This document shows, piece by piece, positions 1 through 7,798 of a DNA stretch of 41,397 nt. Location of the stretch: contig SVGQ01000013.1 of the NCBI GenBank assembly GCA_015056245.1, forward strand, positions 1 through 41,397, in the 5' to 3' direction. The stretch is from Clostridiales bacterium. Its GTDB lineage: Bacteria; Bacillota; Clostridia; Christensenellales; Aristaeellaceae. The translations under genes and the position numbers were made by a program. The notes under the pieces were generated by a model, which saw only the letters and a program-made list of their open reading frames with translations, had not been told where the DNA came from and ran no database searches. The first letter of the stretch is position 1. Every line of letters starts with the position of its first letter.

Positions 1-196
1 CAGCCAGGAATTCGATCTCGAACTTGATGCCGAACTGTTCTTCGATCATCTTGTAGATCTTGTTGTCTTCAGTGGGCTGATCGCCGGGATCGCCACGGAA
101 AACGGTGACGGTGATGGGTTCCTGCTCGGCAACAGCAAAGCTGCACAGAGACAGGAGCATTACCATAGCCAGGATACCAGCAATAATCTTGCGCAT
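1..196 (-). CDS. Extracellular sugar-binding protein, N-terminal fragment (runs off left edge)
   Basis: The first 65 residues are visible. They begin with a Sec signal peptide: a basic start (MRKIIAG), a hydrophobic core and an AVA-type cleavage site before EQEPITVTV. A mature start typical of family 1 solute-binding proteins follows (TVTVFRGDPGDQ, then KIYKMIEEQFGIKFEIEFLA). A GAGGAGG ribosome-binding site lies 8-9 bases before the ATG, and a good promoter is present at 255-283. The single Cys in the signal peptide (SLC) does not fit a lipobox because the residue before it is Leu. The role would be to capture an oligosaccharide for an ABC importer whose other parts lie outside the window. 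The family is inferred from a short fragment. Confidence 0.75.
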   Translation of the reverse strand, partial: MRKIIAGILAMVMLLSLCSFAVAEQEPITVTVFRGDPGDQPTEDNKIYKMIEEQFGIKFEIEFLA

Positions 197-254
197 GTGG
201 TAGGTCCTCCTCTTTTATTTGGGTGATTTGGGAACTTACTTCCCGTTGAGTACA

Positions 255-283
255 ATTATAGGCATGTTTGCCCCGATGGACAA
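255..283 (-). promoter_or_regulatory. Sigma-A promoter of the binding-protein gene
   Basis: On the minus strand, -35 TTGTCC (278-283) and -10 TATAAT (255-260) are separated by exactly 17 bases and lie about 60 bases upstream of the start codon at 196. Confidence 0.75.
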
Positions 284-324
284 GGGTATTAGTGTCCAAC
301 TTGCAGACAAAAAAATCCTTTTCC

Positions 325-353
325 TTTACTTTTACAAAGTTTTGTAATATAAT
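325..353 (+). promoter_or_regulatory. Promoter of the AraC regulator with a palindrome in the spacer
   Basis: -10 TATAAT (348-353) is preceded by a weak -35 TTTACT (325-330) with a 17-base spacer. The spacer itself is an inverted repeat, TTACAA (332-337), AGTT, TTGTAA (342-347), placed so that a bound protein would block RNA polymerase. This suggests an operator; autoregulation is an inference. Confidence 0.6.
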
Positions 354-430
354 TAATTAACTTAATTTATGAACACTTGTACATTTTGAAAGTCTTGACT
401 TTGCAACGATGTAAGGGGGTTAACCAAACG

Positions 431-1285
431 ATGGATCCAGTATTTTATGAAAAGCGAACAGAGGACATTTTCGTTGGAGACATTTGTCCGGGGCCATTTC
501 CGTCCCATGTACACGATGTTACAGAAATCGTCTGCGTAACAGAAGGGTACCTGTATATGACCATCGCTGGCAAGCAGATCACCGTTTCTCCCGGTGATAT
601 TGCCATTGCCTTCCCTGCCACGCCGCACAGCTACGATTATATTGCCAAGGATACCAAGGGCCTGGCGCTGATCTTCTCGCCGGATACCATCAGCGAGTTC
701 AACCACAAGTTCCGCACCATGACGGTGAGTCATCCTTTGCTGACCAATGATCAGAAAGCAGAAGAGCTGGATAACATCATCCAGCACCTGCAGGAGCAGG
801 CCCAGCTGACGGAAAGCCCGCTGAAACTCGGCTATCTGCACCTGTTCCTTTCCTATCTGTTTACCTGCATCGACCTGCAGCCGCTGGAGAAGCATATGCA
901 ATCCGGTCTGTCCTATCAGGTGCTTCATTATATCTCAGAACATTTCACCGAGCCCCTGTCGCTGGAGACCACCGCAAGAGCGCTGGGCATCAGCCGGATC
1001 CACCTGTCCCACATTTTCTCCCAGCAGTTGAAGATCAACTTCCGGCAATACATCAACACCCTTCGCATCGACCGCGCCTGCGCTTTGCTCAGGGATCCCA
1101 ACTACACCATTTCCCAGATCGTTTATCTGTGCGGTTACGGCAACCCACGCACCTTCCACCGGGCGTTTCTGGCTCAGTGCGGCATGCCGCCCAAGCAGTA
1201 CCGCACCCGTTATGCCCATATTTCCTCCCCGGATGATGATTACGACGAAGAAAACCTGAATATGCTGCCAGATGAAGAAGAATGA
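431..1285 (+). CDS. AraC-family transcriptional regulator
   Basis: A 284-residue protein. An N-terminal cupin-like sensor half (FPSHVHDVTEIVCVTEG, later SPGDIAIAFPATPHSY) is followed from about residue 172 by the double helix-turn-helix of AraC/XylS proteins (LSLETTARALGISRIHLSHIF, then YTISQIVYLCGYGNPRTFHRAFLAQCGMPPKQYR). The histidine-rich cupin strand fits sugar sensing. The start at 431 is preferred because AAGGGGG lies about 10 bases upstream; an in-frame TTG at 377 has no comparable site and would add 18 atypical residues. It is divergent from the binding-protein gene at 1-196 and convergent with GH31, so it probably controls one or both. The effector is unknown. The C-terminus is acidic (DDDYDEE). 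Confidence 0.9.
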   Translation: MDPVFYEKRTEDIFVGDICPGPFPSHVHDVTEIVCVTEGYLYMTIAGKQITVSPGDIAIAFPATPHSYDYIAKDTKGLALIFSPDTISEFNHKFRTMTVSHPLLTNDQKAEELDNIIQHLQEQAQLTESPLKLGYLHLFLSYLFTCIDLQPLEKHMQSGLSYQVLHYISEHFTEPLSLETTARALGISRIHLSHIFSQQLKINFRQYINTLRIDRACALLRDPNYTISQIVYLCGYGNPRTFHRAFLAQCGMPPKQYRTRYAHISSPDDDYDEENLNMLPDEEE

Positions 1286-1292
1286 CCCGAAT

Positions 1293-1326
1293 AAACCGCC
1301 GGATTGCCTTTGCAGTCCGGCGGTTT
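1293..1326. terminator. Bidirectional terminator between araC-type gene and GH31
   Basis: AAACCGCCGGA (1293-1303) pairs perfectly with TCCGGCGGTTT (1316-1326) over 11 bp, with A- and T-rich ends on both sides. It lies between two convergent genes. Confidence 0.8.
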
Positions 1327-1344
1327 CATTGAATCCGTTTCTGA

Positions 1345-3324
1345 TTATTCCCCTGCCTTTTCAAACACCGGCATCCGCTCCAGCGGCGCATCCACTGTGA
1401 TGTACAGACCCTTTTCGTCTGCATGAACCATTTCGCCTGTATCCACATTGCGCCATTTGCCCTTGGGGAAATACACCTGACGGTTTCTTGCGCCCATGCT
1501 CAGCACCGGCGCCACCAGATAATCCGGGCCGAACATGTATTGATCCTTCATCTCCACACAGTTTTCATCCTGCGGGAATTCGTACTGCATAGCACGCATG
1601 ATGGGCGTACCGCTTTCGTGGGCTTCCTGCATGATCCGGCGCAGATAGGGCCGCAGGCTTTCCCGGCGTTCCATATAATGTGTCAGGATGGGATAAGCTT
1701 CTTCGCCATAGCTCCACACTTCATTGTTGTAGCCGGAATCCAGCACTTCAGTGCCATCCTTGCGCCGCACCGGATGATGGGGCTGACGGTCGCCGTGGAG
1801 ACGCATCACCGGACAATAGCAGCCCCACTGGAACCAGCGGATGAACAGTTCCCGGTAGTCCTCATGATCCGGCCAGCCCCCATGGAAGCCGCCGATATCC
1901 GTAGTCCACCACAGGATGCCCGCATAGCCCATACTGAGGCCAGCGCAGATCTGATAGCGGAAATCGGCCCACTGGCTCATAATATCGCCGCTCCACACCA
2001 GCGCGCCGTACCGCTGGCTGCCTGCCCACGCGCAGCGGAGAAGGTTCACCGGGTTCTCCACACCGGATTCTTTAAGACCGTCGTAGAAGGTTTTGGCGTA
2101 CAGCTGGGGATACACGTTACCCACCTGCTGGTTGGAACCGATATGATAGCGGTAGTTCTTGAACTCGTAGGTACCGTATTCCGGTTCTGCCTCGTCCAGC
2201 CAGAAGATGCGGATACCGTGATCGTAGTAATTCTTGCGGCACTTGGTCCACACATAGTCCCGGGCCCGGGGATTGGTGGCATCGAAGAACATGCTGTCTT
2301 CCACAAAGCGCATGCCGATCTGCTCGCCGTACTCTGCTCGAACCAACAGGCCTTTTTGCAGCATCTCGCCGTAGTTTTCGCTGGTCAGCGCCACCTGAGG
2401 CCATACGCTCACCATCAGCTCGATGCCCATCTCATTGAGTTCCTTGACCATGGCGGCAGGATCCGGGAAGAATTCGGGATCAAAGCGGTAGTCACCCATT
2501 TTGGGCCAGTGGAAGAAATCGCACACGATCACATCGATTTTCAGCCCGCGGCGCTTGTATTCCCGGGCCACTTCCAACAACTGCTCCTGATTCCAGTAGC
2601 GCAGCTTGCACTGCCAGAAACCAAGGCCGTATTCCGGCATCTGGGGCGCAAAACCCGCAGCGATGCCATAAGCGCGGGAGATCTCCCTGGGGGTATCGCC
2701 AGCGGTGATCCAGTAATCCAGCTGTTTGGTGGATTCTGCATGCCAAGTGGTACGGTTCTTGCCAAAGGACACGCTGCCAATGGCAGGGTTATGCCACAAA
2801 AAGCCATAGCCGCGGCTGGAAAGATAGAACGGCACACTGGCCTGCGAGTTACGGTGCGCCAGTTCCAGCGTGGAGCCCTTCCAGTCCAGCGTTTCCTCCT
2901 GATACTGGCCCATGCCGTAGATATGTTCCCCGTCCTGCCCTTCAAAGGTAGCCGTCAGGGCAAAATCGCCGCCCAGATGGGGTTCAAACTTGCGGCAGCG
3001 CAGTTGCAGTGCATTGGCGGCAGGGGTTTCCCGAAGCAGCACTTCGCCCCGTTGGTTCAGGAAAGTGATCTGGGCATAGTGATGCCATCCGTCCATGCCC
3101 ACATCTGCTGTGATGTTGCCGCAGCGGATAGAGGCGTGTTCATCCTCGATATGGATCTCCACCTGGGTTTCCGGCGCATCCAACAGGGCAAAACGGAAAT
3201 CCTGCACATCGCCCATCAGTGTGGAACGCACCCGCAGGCTGTTTTCACCCCACGGGGTAATGACCAGTGTTTCTCCTTTGTTGCGCCAGATCAGGGAATG
3301 GCCTTCCTGCTCGAAATATCGCAT
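1345..3324 (-). CDS. Glycoside hydrolase family 31 (alpha-xylosidase / alpha-glucosidase type)
   Basis: A 659-residue cytoplasmic exo-glycosidase. An N-terminal beta-sandwich is followed by the GH31 barrel. The catalytic nucleophile motif is FWLDEAEPE (Asp about 377) and the acid/base is in VWSGDI (Asp about 447); WWTTDIGGF and the loop MRLHGD follow, all standard for the family. There is no signal peptide, so it would act on imported oligosaccharides. The start at 3324 (MRYFEQEG) has GGAGG five bases upstream; an ATG six codons earlier overlaps that site and is less likely. It has its own promoter and is divergent from the GH43 gene at 3525. Substrate specificity (alpha-xylose, alpha-glucose or alpha-galactose) cannot be read with certainty; the short form and the lack of extra C-terminal domains fit alpha-xylosidase. 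Confidence 0.92.
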   Translation of the reverse strand: MRYFEQEGHSLIWRNKGETLVITPWGENSLRVRSTLMGDVQDFRFALLDAPETQVEIHIEDEHASIRCGNITADVGMDGWHHYAQITFLNQRGEVLLRETPAANALQLRCRKFEPHLGGDFALTATFEGQDGEHIYGMGQYQEETLDWKGSTLELAHRNSQASVPFYLSSRGYGFLWHNPAIGSVSFGKNRTTWHAESTKQLDYWITAGDTPREISRAYGIAAGFAPQMPEYGLGFWQCKLRYWNQEQLLEVAREYKRRGLKIDVIVCDFFHWPKMGDYRFDPEFFPDPAAMVKELNEMGIELMVSVWPQVALTSENYGEMLQKGLLVRAEYGEQIGMRFVEDSMFFDATNPRARDYVWTKCRKNYYDHGIRIFWLDEAEPEYGTYEFKNYRYHIGSNQQVGNVYPQLYAKTFYDGLKESGVENPVNLLRCAWAGSQRYGALVWSGDIMSQWADFRYQICAGLSMGYAGILWWTTDIGGFHGGWPDHEDYRELFIRWFQWGCYCPVMRLHGDRQPHHPVRRKDGTEVLDSGYNNEVWSYGEEAYPILTHYMERRESLRPYLRRIMQEAHESGTPIMRAMQYEFPQDENCVEMKDQYMFGPDYLVAPVLSMGARNRQVYFPKGKWRNVDTGEMVHADEKGLYITVDAPLERMPVFEKAGE

Positions 3325-3389
3325 CGTGTCCTCCATTGTCATTCATGAACTTGTCATTGCGCCGCCCTGGCAGCGCTTTTGTTGTCCCC

Positions 3390-3418
3390 ATTATAGCGAA
3401 AAAGTGTATGGGTTTCAA
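3390..3418 (-). promoter_or_regulatory. Promoter of the GH31 gene
   Basis: -35 TTGAAA (3413-3418) and -10 TATAAT (3390-3395) on the minus strand are separated by 17 bases. They lie 65 bases upstream of the chosen start. Confidence 0.8.
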
Positions 3419-3454
3419 TAGCTCTCACTGCCTTGTTTTTTGCCCGATTCGCCC

Positions 3455-3483
3455 TTGTCAGCCGCCGCCAATTCTGCTATGAT
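3455..3483 (+). promoter_or_regulatory. Promoter of the GH43 gene
   Basis: -35 TTGTCA (3455-3460), 17-base spacer, -10 TATGAT (3478-3483) with a TG-like extension. It is back-to-back with the GH31 promoter, about 37 bases away. Confidence 0.7.
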
Positions 3484-3524
3484 CAAATCAAATCATGAGA
3501 TCACTCAAAAAGGAGAACATTCCT

Positions 3525-4937
3525 ATGAAACAACAGGTTTTCAACCCCTATCTGCCCAGCTGGGAATACATCCCCGATGGCGAGCCCCGGGTGTTTGACG
3601 GACGTTTGTATGTTTATGGCAGCCATGACCGTTTCAACGGCGATGTATACTGCCAGAACGACTATGTGTGCTGGTCCGCCCCGGAGGATGATCTGTCCGA
3701 CTGGCGGTACGAGGGCGTGATCTTCCAAAAGACGCAGGATCCCCGCAACCCGGATGGCGCCCATGCCCTGTGGGCCCCGGATGTATGCCGCGGCAACGAC
3801 GGCAAGTACTACCTGTATTACTGTCTGGATTTCCTGAAGGAGATCGGCGTAGCGGTATGCGACACCCCCGCCGGTAAATACGAATTTCTCGATTTTGTCC
3901 GCTATCCCAACGGGGATATTCTGGGTTCCCGGCCAGATGAGATCCGTCAGTTCGACCCGGGCATCTTCATCGATGATGACCAGCGCATCTATCTGTTCTC
4001 CGGCAACAGTCCCCGCTACAAGACCCCCGGCGTGGACAAGGACAGCCTGAAGATGGAGCTGGAGCAGGATATGATCACCGTCAAGGACGGCCCCTACCAT
4101 AACCTGCCCATCATCAACGACGCGGACGGCACCGAATACGAGGCTCACCCCTTCTTTGAAGCCAGTTCCGTGCGCAAGATCAACGGCAAGTATTATTTCA
4201 TCTATTCCTCCTGCTGGATGCACGAGTTGTGCTGGGCAGTGGCGGATACCCCGCTGGGCGAATACCGCTACGGCGGCGTACTGGTCTCCAATGCGGATAT
4301 CGGCGTAAACGGCAATACCGAAGCCCTCAACTACCGGGGCAATACCCACGGCAGCGTCATCAACGCAGGCGGCAAGTGGTATGTGTTCTATCACCGGCAG
4401 ACCAACCGTCACTTCTTCTCCCGGCAGGCCTGCGCGGAAGAGATCATCTTTGACGGCGAACGCTTCCATCAGGCGGAGATCACTTCCTGCGGTCTCAATG
4501 GCGGCCCCCTGAAGGATGAAGGCAGCTACGAAGCCCGCATTGCCTGCCATCTGTACTCCAAGAACGGCACCTGCGAAAGCCTGCCCGACCAGCAGGACGA
4601 GAACCACCCCGCCTTCACCCAGGAAGGCGAGGATCGCATGGACACCCCCAACCAGTACATCAACAACATGGTGGACGGGGCCACTGCCGGCTACCGGTAC
4701 TTCAACTTCGTGGATGCCAAGGAAATCTGGGTTGAGATTCGCGGCACCGCCAAGGGCACCTTCGTGGTGCGGGATGAGCGGGGCGGCAACGAAGCAGCCC
4801 GCATTCCCGTTGCTCCCAGCGAAGGCTGGCAGCGTTTCTCCGCGCCGCTGAACATCGAAAGCGGCAAAAAGCCGCTGTACTTCACCTACGAGGGCGAAGG
4901 CGCGGCGGACTTCATGCGGTTCGGATTTGAAAAGTAA
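3525..4937 (+). CDS. Glycoside hydrolase family 43 with C-terminal CBM6-like domain
   Basis: A 470-residue enzyme, probably beta-xylosidase or alpha-L-arabinofuranosidase. The five-blade GH43 propeller begins with NPYLPSWEYIPDGEPRVFDGRLYVYGSHD, which holds the catalytic base region. HALWAPDV, FDPGIFIDDD (the pKa-tuning Asp) and FFEASSVRKINGKYYFIYS (the catalytic acid Glu) follow. Residues from about 335 form a beta-sandwich resembling CBM6 (NNMVDGATAGYRYF, EIWVEIRG, YFTYEGEGAADFMRFGFEK). No signal peptide, so it is intracellular. The start at 3525 follows AAAAAGGAGAA; an in-frame ATG at 3495 lies before that site and is rejected. It is divergent from GH31, and the pair fits removal of xylose or arabinose side residues from imported oligosaccharides. 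Confidence 0.92.
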   Translation: MKQQVFNPYLPSWEYIPDGEPRVFDGRLYVYGSHDRFNGDVYCQNDYVCWSAPEDDLSDWRYEGVIFQKTQDPRNPDGAHALWAPDVCRGNDGKYYLYYCLDFLKEIGVAVCDTPAGKYEFLDFVRYPNGDILGSRPDEIRQFDPGIFIDDDQRIYLFSGNSPRYKTPGVDKDSLKMELEQDMITVKDGPYHNLPIINDADGTEYEAHPFFEASSVRKINGKYYFIYSSCWMHELCWAVADTPLGEYRYGGVLVSNADIGVNGNTEALNYRGNTHGSVINAGGKWYVFYHRQTNRHFFSRQACAEEIIFDGERFHQAEITSCGLNGGPLKDEGSYEARIACHLYSKNGTCESLPDQQDENHPAFTQEGEDRMDTPNQYINNMVDGATAGYRYFNFVDAKEIWVEIRGTAKGTFVVRDERGGNEAARIPVAPSEGWQRFSAPLNIESGKKPLYFTYEGEGAADFMRFGFEK

Positions 4938-4952
4938 ACAGGAATACAGAGT

Positions 4953-4986
4953 AAAGCCGCTGCAGGACAGAGCCTGCAGCGGCTTT
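4953..4986. terminator. Strong terminator after GH43, shared with the convergent GrpB-like gene
   Basis: AAAGCCGCTGCAGG (4953-4966) and CCTGCAGCGGCTTT (4973-4986) form a perfect 14-bp stem with a 6-base loop, followed by TGTTCTTT. Confidence 0.9.
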
Positions 4987-4991
4987 GTTCT

Positions 4992-5582
4992 TTATACTTG
5001 TTCCTTCTGCTGGGTGGCTGCTTCATAGCAGGAGCCGTACTGTTGCTTCGCCTCTTGCGTATAGCGGGCAACAAACGCCGCTTTGGCAGCGGTATAGCCA
5101 TCCCGGTCGTGTTCATATTCCTTCCACAGGTTCAGTTTCAGCCGTTCATATTCTTTCGCGATTGCAGGATGATCGTTCAGATAATCTCTGAAATATAGTT
5201 CATCGTGATCGCCAACAAACCGCAGATGCAGATGAAACACGCGCTGTGCAAAGCCATTTTCCATATAGCCCTTGTTGTAGGAACAGCGGGTATCACTCCG
5301 GCTCATGCAGCGATAGCCGCCCTCGGGCAGTTTCGCGCCTGCCACCACCAGATCCATACCGCCGGGCACCTCCGCAAGAATATCCACAATCGGCTTAGCC
5401 CAAATTCCATCGATGGCAGTGCTGCCAATGTGGCTGATGAGGGTTCCTGCTGGCAGAAGGCGGCGCAGCAATGCGGACTCTTCGGCATACCATTCCTTCC
5501 AGCAGGACTGCGGCTCTGCCAGTACAATCGGAAACAGTTGCCACAGTTCCTCCAGCGTCATTGCAGAAAGCGGTTTTCCCAT
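4992..5582 (-). CDS. GrpB family protein (UPF0157, nucleotidyltransferase fold)
   Basis: A 196-residue protein with the GrpB hallmark HIGSTAIDGIWAKPIVDILAEV, which is the GS...D region of the nucleotidyltransferase superfamily, and a C-terminal helix DGYTAAKAAFVARYTQEA typical of this family. The cellular role of GrpB proteins is not well defined. Its ATG at 5582 shares one base with the TGA of the upstream epimerase-MsrA gene (TGATG), so the two are translationally coupled. A GTG one codon earlier is possible but less likely. Confidence 0.85.
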   Translation of the reverse strand: MGKPLSAMTLEELWQLFPIVLAEPQSCWKEWYAEESALLRRLLPAGTLISHIGSTAIDGIWAKPIVDILAEVPGGMDLVVAGAKLPEGGYRCMSRSDTRCSYNKGYMENGFAQRVFHLHLRFVGDHDELYFRDYLNDHPAIAKEYERLKLNLWKEYEHDRDGYTAAKAAFVARYTQEAKQQYGSCYEAATQQKEQV

Positions 5583-6988
5583 CACACATCATCCAGCCGC
5601 ACATTCTTCACCCCATGGATGGCAGACCACGGCACATGGCAATACCCGCCCGGGTTCTTGTCCAAATACTTCTGGTGGTATTCCTCCGCCGGGTAAAAAT
5701 GTTCCAGCGGACAAGCCTCCACCGCCAGCGGCTGACCCACCTGCGCTTCCAGCTTGACAAGTTCCTGCCGGATCACCTGCGCATCATCATCGTCCTGATG
5801 ATACACCCCCGTGCGGTATTGATGACCCACATCCTCCCCCTGCTGATCCACACTCACCGGGTCGATGATGCGGAAAAACAGCCGCAGCAGCTTCTCAAGG
5901 GGCAGACGGGTTGCATCATATACCACCCGGACGGTTTCCGCATGGCCCGTGTTCTCATACCGCACCTGCTGATAGGTGGGGTTTTCGGTGTTACCATTGG
6001 CAAAGCCCACTTCGGTTTCCAACACGCCGGGGATATTCGCCATGTACTTTTCCACACCCCAGTAACAGCCGCCTGCCAGATAGATGGTTTTCCTGCTGTC
6101 CAGCCAGCGGATATGTCTGCGCAGGGCTTCTTCCAGCGTGGTTTGGGGTAGCGGGATGCCTGCATTTTTCATTTTGTCCAACGTGTAGCAGCGGTGGCAC
6201 AAATGCCCGCTGCACTCGGGATGGGCTTCCAGATAACCCTCCAGCGGGATGGTCTCGAAGGTGACCGGGCAGCCGGTGATCTGACCGATCAACTCGTAAT
6301 AGCGGCGGTTGGGCACCGCGTCCGGGCCGCCGATGCAGAAGATTTCCCGGCTGGCAGCAGGTTTGTCGATACAGTCCAGCATCGCCTGCGCCATGTCATC
6401 CACAAAGATGGGATGGATCAGGAACTGACCGCCGCCTACCAGCCGCATGGGTTTGCCTGTTCGGATCTGCTCCAGCAAATCCGGCTGTCGGGATTGTTCC
6501 GGGTAGCACCCCAGCCAGAACCCCGGCCCCAGAATGTGCCCCGGACGGAAAATGGTCCAGTCGATGGATGCGTCAGCGGCCTCGAATACCTGCTCCATCA
6601 AGCGTTTGTTGTGCCCATAGCCGCCGTCGGACATGTATACGTCCGCATGTTCATCCTGCGGCACGTTTTTATGGTGGGGAGAGTACACCGAGTCGGTGGA
6701 GACGATCACCATGCGCTGTACATAGGGGCTGACAGCCGTCAGATTCACCTGCGCGTGGTGAGGGGTGCGGCACACACAGTCCAGCAGCGCGTCCCAGCGG
6801 GTGCCGGCGGAGGCAAGGGCAGCCCGCAGAGCGTCGGCATCCTCCCGGTCTGCTATCAGGCTGTGCACGCCTTCTGGCAGGGGCCGGACGCCCCGGGTCA
6901 CTGTCCATACTTCATGGCCCTGTTCCAGCGCCATTTGGGCCAAACGTCCGCTGAGCTGACCGCTGCCGCCAATGAGTAAGAGTTTCAT
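5582..6988 (-). CDS. Fusion of an extended-SDR epimerase/reductase with peptide-methionine sulfoxide reductase MsrA
   Basis: A 468-residue protein. Residues 1 to about 298 form an extended short-chain dehydrogenase/epimerase: nucleotide-binding LLIGGSGQLSG (GGxGxxG), TDSVYS, and the YxxxK pair at Y124-K128 (GGYGHNK). Residues 300-468 are MsrA: IYLAGGCYWGVEKYM with catalytic Cys308 (usually GCFWG), EVGFANGNTENPTYQQV, and the C-terminal HFYPAEEYHQKYLDKNPGGYC. MsrA reduces methionine-S-sulfoxide in proteins. The two domains abut with essentially no linker and no stop or frameshift between them. The start at 6988 has AGGAGG nine bases upstream; longer starts lack this. The SDR substrate is unknown. 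Both domain assignments are firm, but a functional link between them is not shown. Confidence 0.9.
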   Translation of the reverse strand: MKLLLIGGSGQLSGRLAQMALEQGHEVWTVTRGVRPLPEGVHSLIADREDADALRAALASAGTRWDALLDCVCRTPHHAQVNLTAVSPYVQRMVIVSTDSVYSPHHKNVPQDEHADVYMSDGGYGHNKRLMEQVFEAADASIDWTIFRPGHILGPGFWLGCYPEQSRQPDLLEQIRTGKPMRLVGGGQFLIHPIFVDDMAQAMLDCIDKPAASREIFCIGGPDAVPNRRYYELIGQITGCPVTFETIPLEGYLEAHPECSGHLCHRCYTLDKMKNAGIPLPQTTLEEALRRHIRWLDSRKTIYLAGGCYWGVEKYMANIPGVLETEVGFANGNTENPTYQQVRYENTGHAETVRVVYDATRLPLEKLLRLFFRIIDPVSVDQQGEDVGHQYRTGVYHQDDDDAQVIRQELVKLEAQVGQPLAVEACPLEHFYPAEEYHQKYLDKNPGGYCHVPWSAIHGVKNVRLDDV

Positions 6989-7025
6989 GGACGAAACCTC
7001 CTGTTTGAACGTATCGTGTACAACC

Positions 7026-7054
7026 ATTATAGCACAACCGAAGGCATCGGGACA
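7026..7054 (-). promoter_or_regulatory. Extended -10 promoter of the SDR-MsrA gene
   Basis: TGCTATAAT on the minus strand (TATAAT at 7026-7031, TG extension at 7033-7034). The -35 match near 7049-7054 (TGTCCC) is weak, as is usual for extended -10 promoters. Confidence 0.6.
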
Positions 7055-7065
7055 GCCCCTGCGCC

Positions 7066-7094
7066 TTGTTCTCCCCCATACCCTGTGCTATAAT
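7066..7094 (+). promoter_or_regulatory. Promoter of the GNAT acetyltransferase gene
   Basis: -35 TTGTTC (7066-7071), 17-base spacer, -10 TATAAT (7089-7094) with a TG extension. The block TGTGCTATAATG occurs in both this promoter and the divergent one for SDR-MsrA. Confidence 0.8.
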
Positions 7095-7134
7095 GAATCA
7101 CAATCAATCAACAAACGGCGAAAAGGAGCACAAG

Positions 7135-7710
7135 ATGGAATACCCGATCATTCCCCTGCCCAAGGAACAATGGAAAGGCACGCCCATTCCGCTGACCTAC
7201 ACCACCCACGAATACTTCGATCTGGAAACCACGTTTGAAGCAGATGCTTTCCGCATCCAGATGGTGAAGAAGCCCTTTGAAACGCCGGTGACCCACTCCC
7301 CGGCAGAATACGACTTTCCTGACTGCCTGTATCAGGATCATTGGGAAAAGGCGGAGGCTTTTGGCGTGGTGGACGAGCAGACCGGGCAATTGCTGGCCTG
7401 TATTGAGATCTGCCCGGAAGAGTGGAGCAACCGGCTGATGGTGACGGAGCTGTGGGTATCTGATCCGATACAGCGGCAGGGCATCGGCACCCGGCTGATG
7501 AATCGTGCCAAGGAAGAAGCCAAGCGGCAGGGACGCAGGGCCATCATACTGGAAACCCAGAGCTGCAATGTGGCAGCCATTGCCTTCTACCGCCGTCAGG
7601 GCTTTGAGCTGATCGGCTACGATGCCTGCTGCTACACCAACATCGATCAGCAAAGGCGCGAGATCCGCTTCAATTTCGGGTATTTCCTGCACCATAACGG
7701 CGGCAGGTAA
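7135..7710 (+). CDS. GNAT-family N-acetyltransferase
   Basis: A 191-residue single-domain acetyltransferase. The acetyl-CoA binding region is visible as VTELWVSDPIQRQGIGTRLMNRAKEEAKRQG, with the RQGIGT pyrophosphate loop, followed by ILETQSCNVAAIAFYRRQGFELIGYDACCY, the usual C-terminal half. The acceptor substrate cannot be told; the long N-terminal half with EYDFPDCLY may hold it. AAAAGGAG lies seven bases before the ATG at 7135. It is monocistronic, with its own promoter and terminator. Confidence 0.88.
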   Translation: MEYPIIPLPKEQWKGTPIPLTYTTHEYFDLETTFEADAFRIQMVKKPFETPVTHSPAEYDFPDCLYQDHWEKAEAFGVVDEQTGQLLACIEICPEEWSNRLMVTELWVSDPIQRQGIGTRLMNRAKEEAKRQGRRAIILETQSCNVAAIAFYRRQGFELIGYDACCYTNIDQQRREIRFNFGYFLHHNGGR

Positions 7711-7738
7711 GCTACTGAAAGACTGAATACATCAACAG

Positions 7739-7777
7739 AAAACCGGCCTGTGATTCTCAATATCACAAGCCGGTTTT
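7739..7777. terminator. Terminator between GNAT and MATE genes
   Basis: AAAACCGGC (7739-7747) pairs with GCCGGTTTT (7769-7777). An inner TGTGAT/ATCACA stem extends the hairpin. It lies between convergent genes. Confidence 0.85.
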
Positions 7778-7798
7778 GTTATGCTGTTCAAAAGATCA

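Noticed and set aside
69-299. 76-residue minus-strand frame across the left-edge binding-protein promoter
   Set aside because: It overlaps a signal peptide and promoter in another frame and is Cys/His/Arg-rich without domain features.
377-430. TTG start extending the AraC protein by 18 residues
   Set aside because: No ribosome site is near 377, while AAGGGGG is well placed for ATG 431.
1423-3348. 641-residue open frame antisense to the GH31 gene
   Set aside because: No ribosome site and no family motifs. It mirrors the strong codon bias of the real GH31 gene, which has intact catalytic motifs and its own promoter.
3501-4607. 368-residue minus-strand frame opposite the GH43 gene
   Set aside because: Low-complexity Val/Ala/Gly composition typical of antisense frames; the plus-strand gene has promoter, ribosome site and GH43 motifs.
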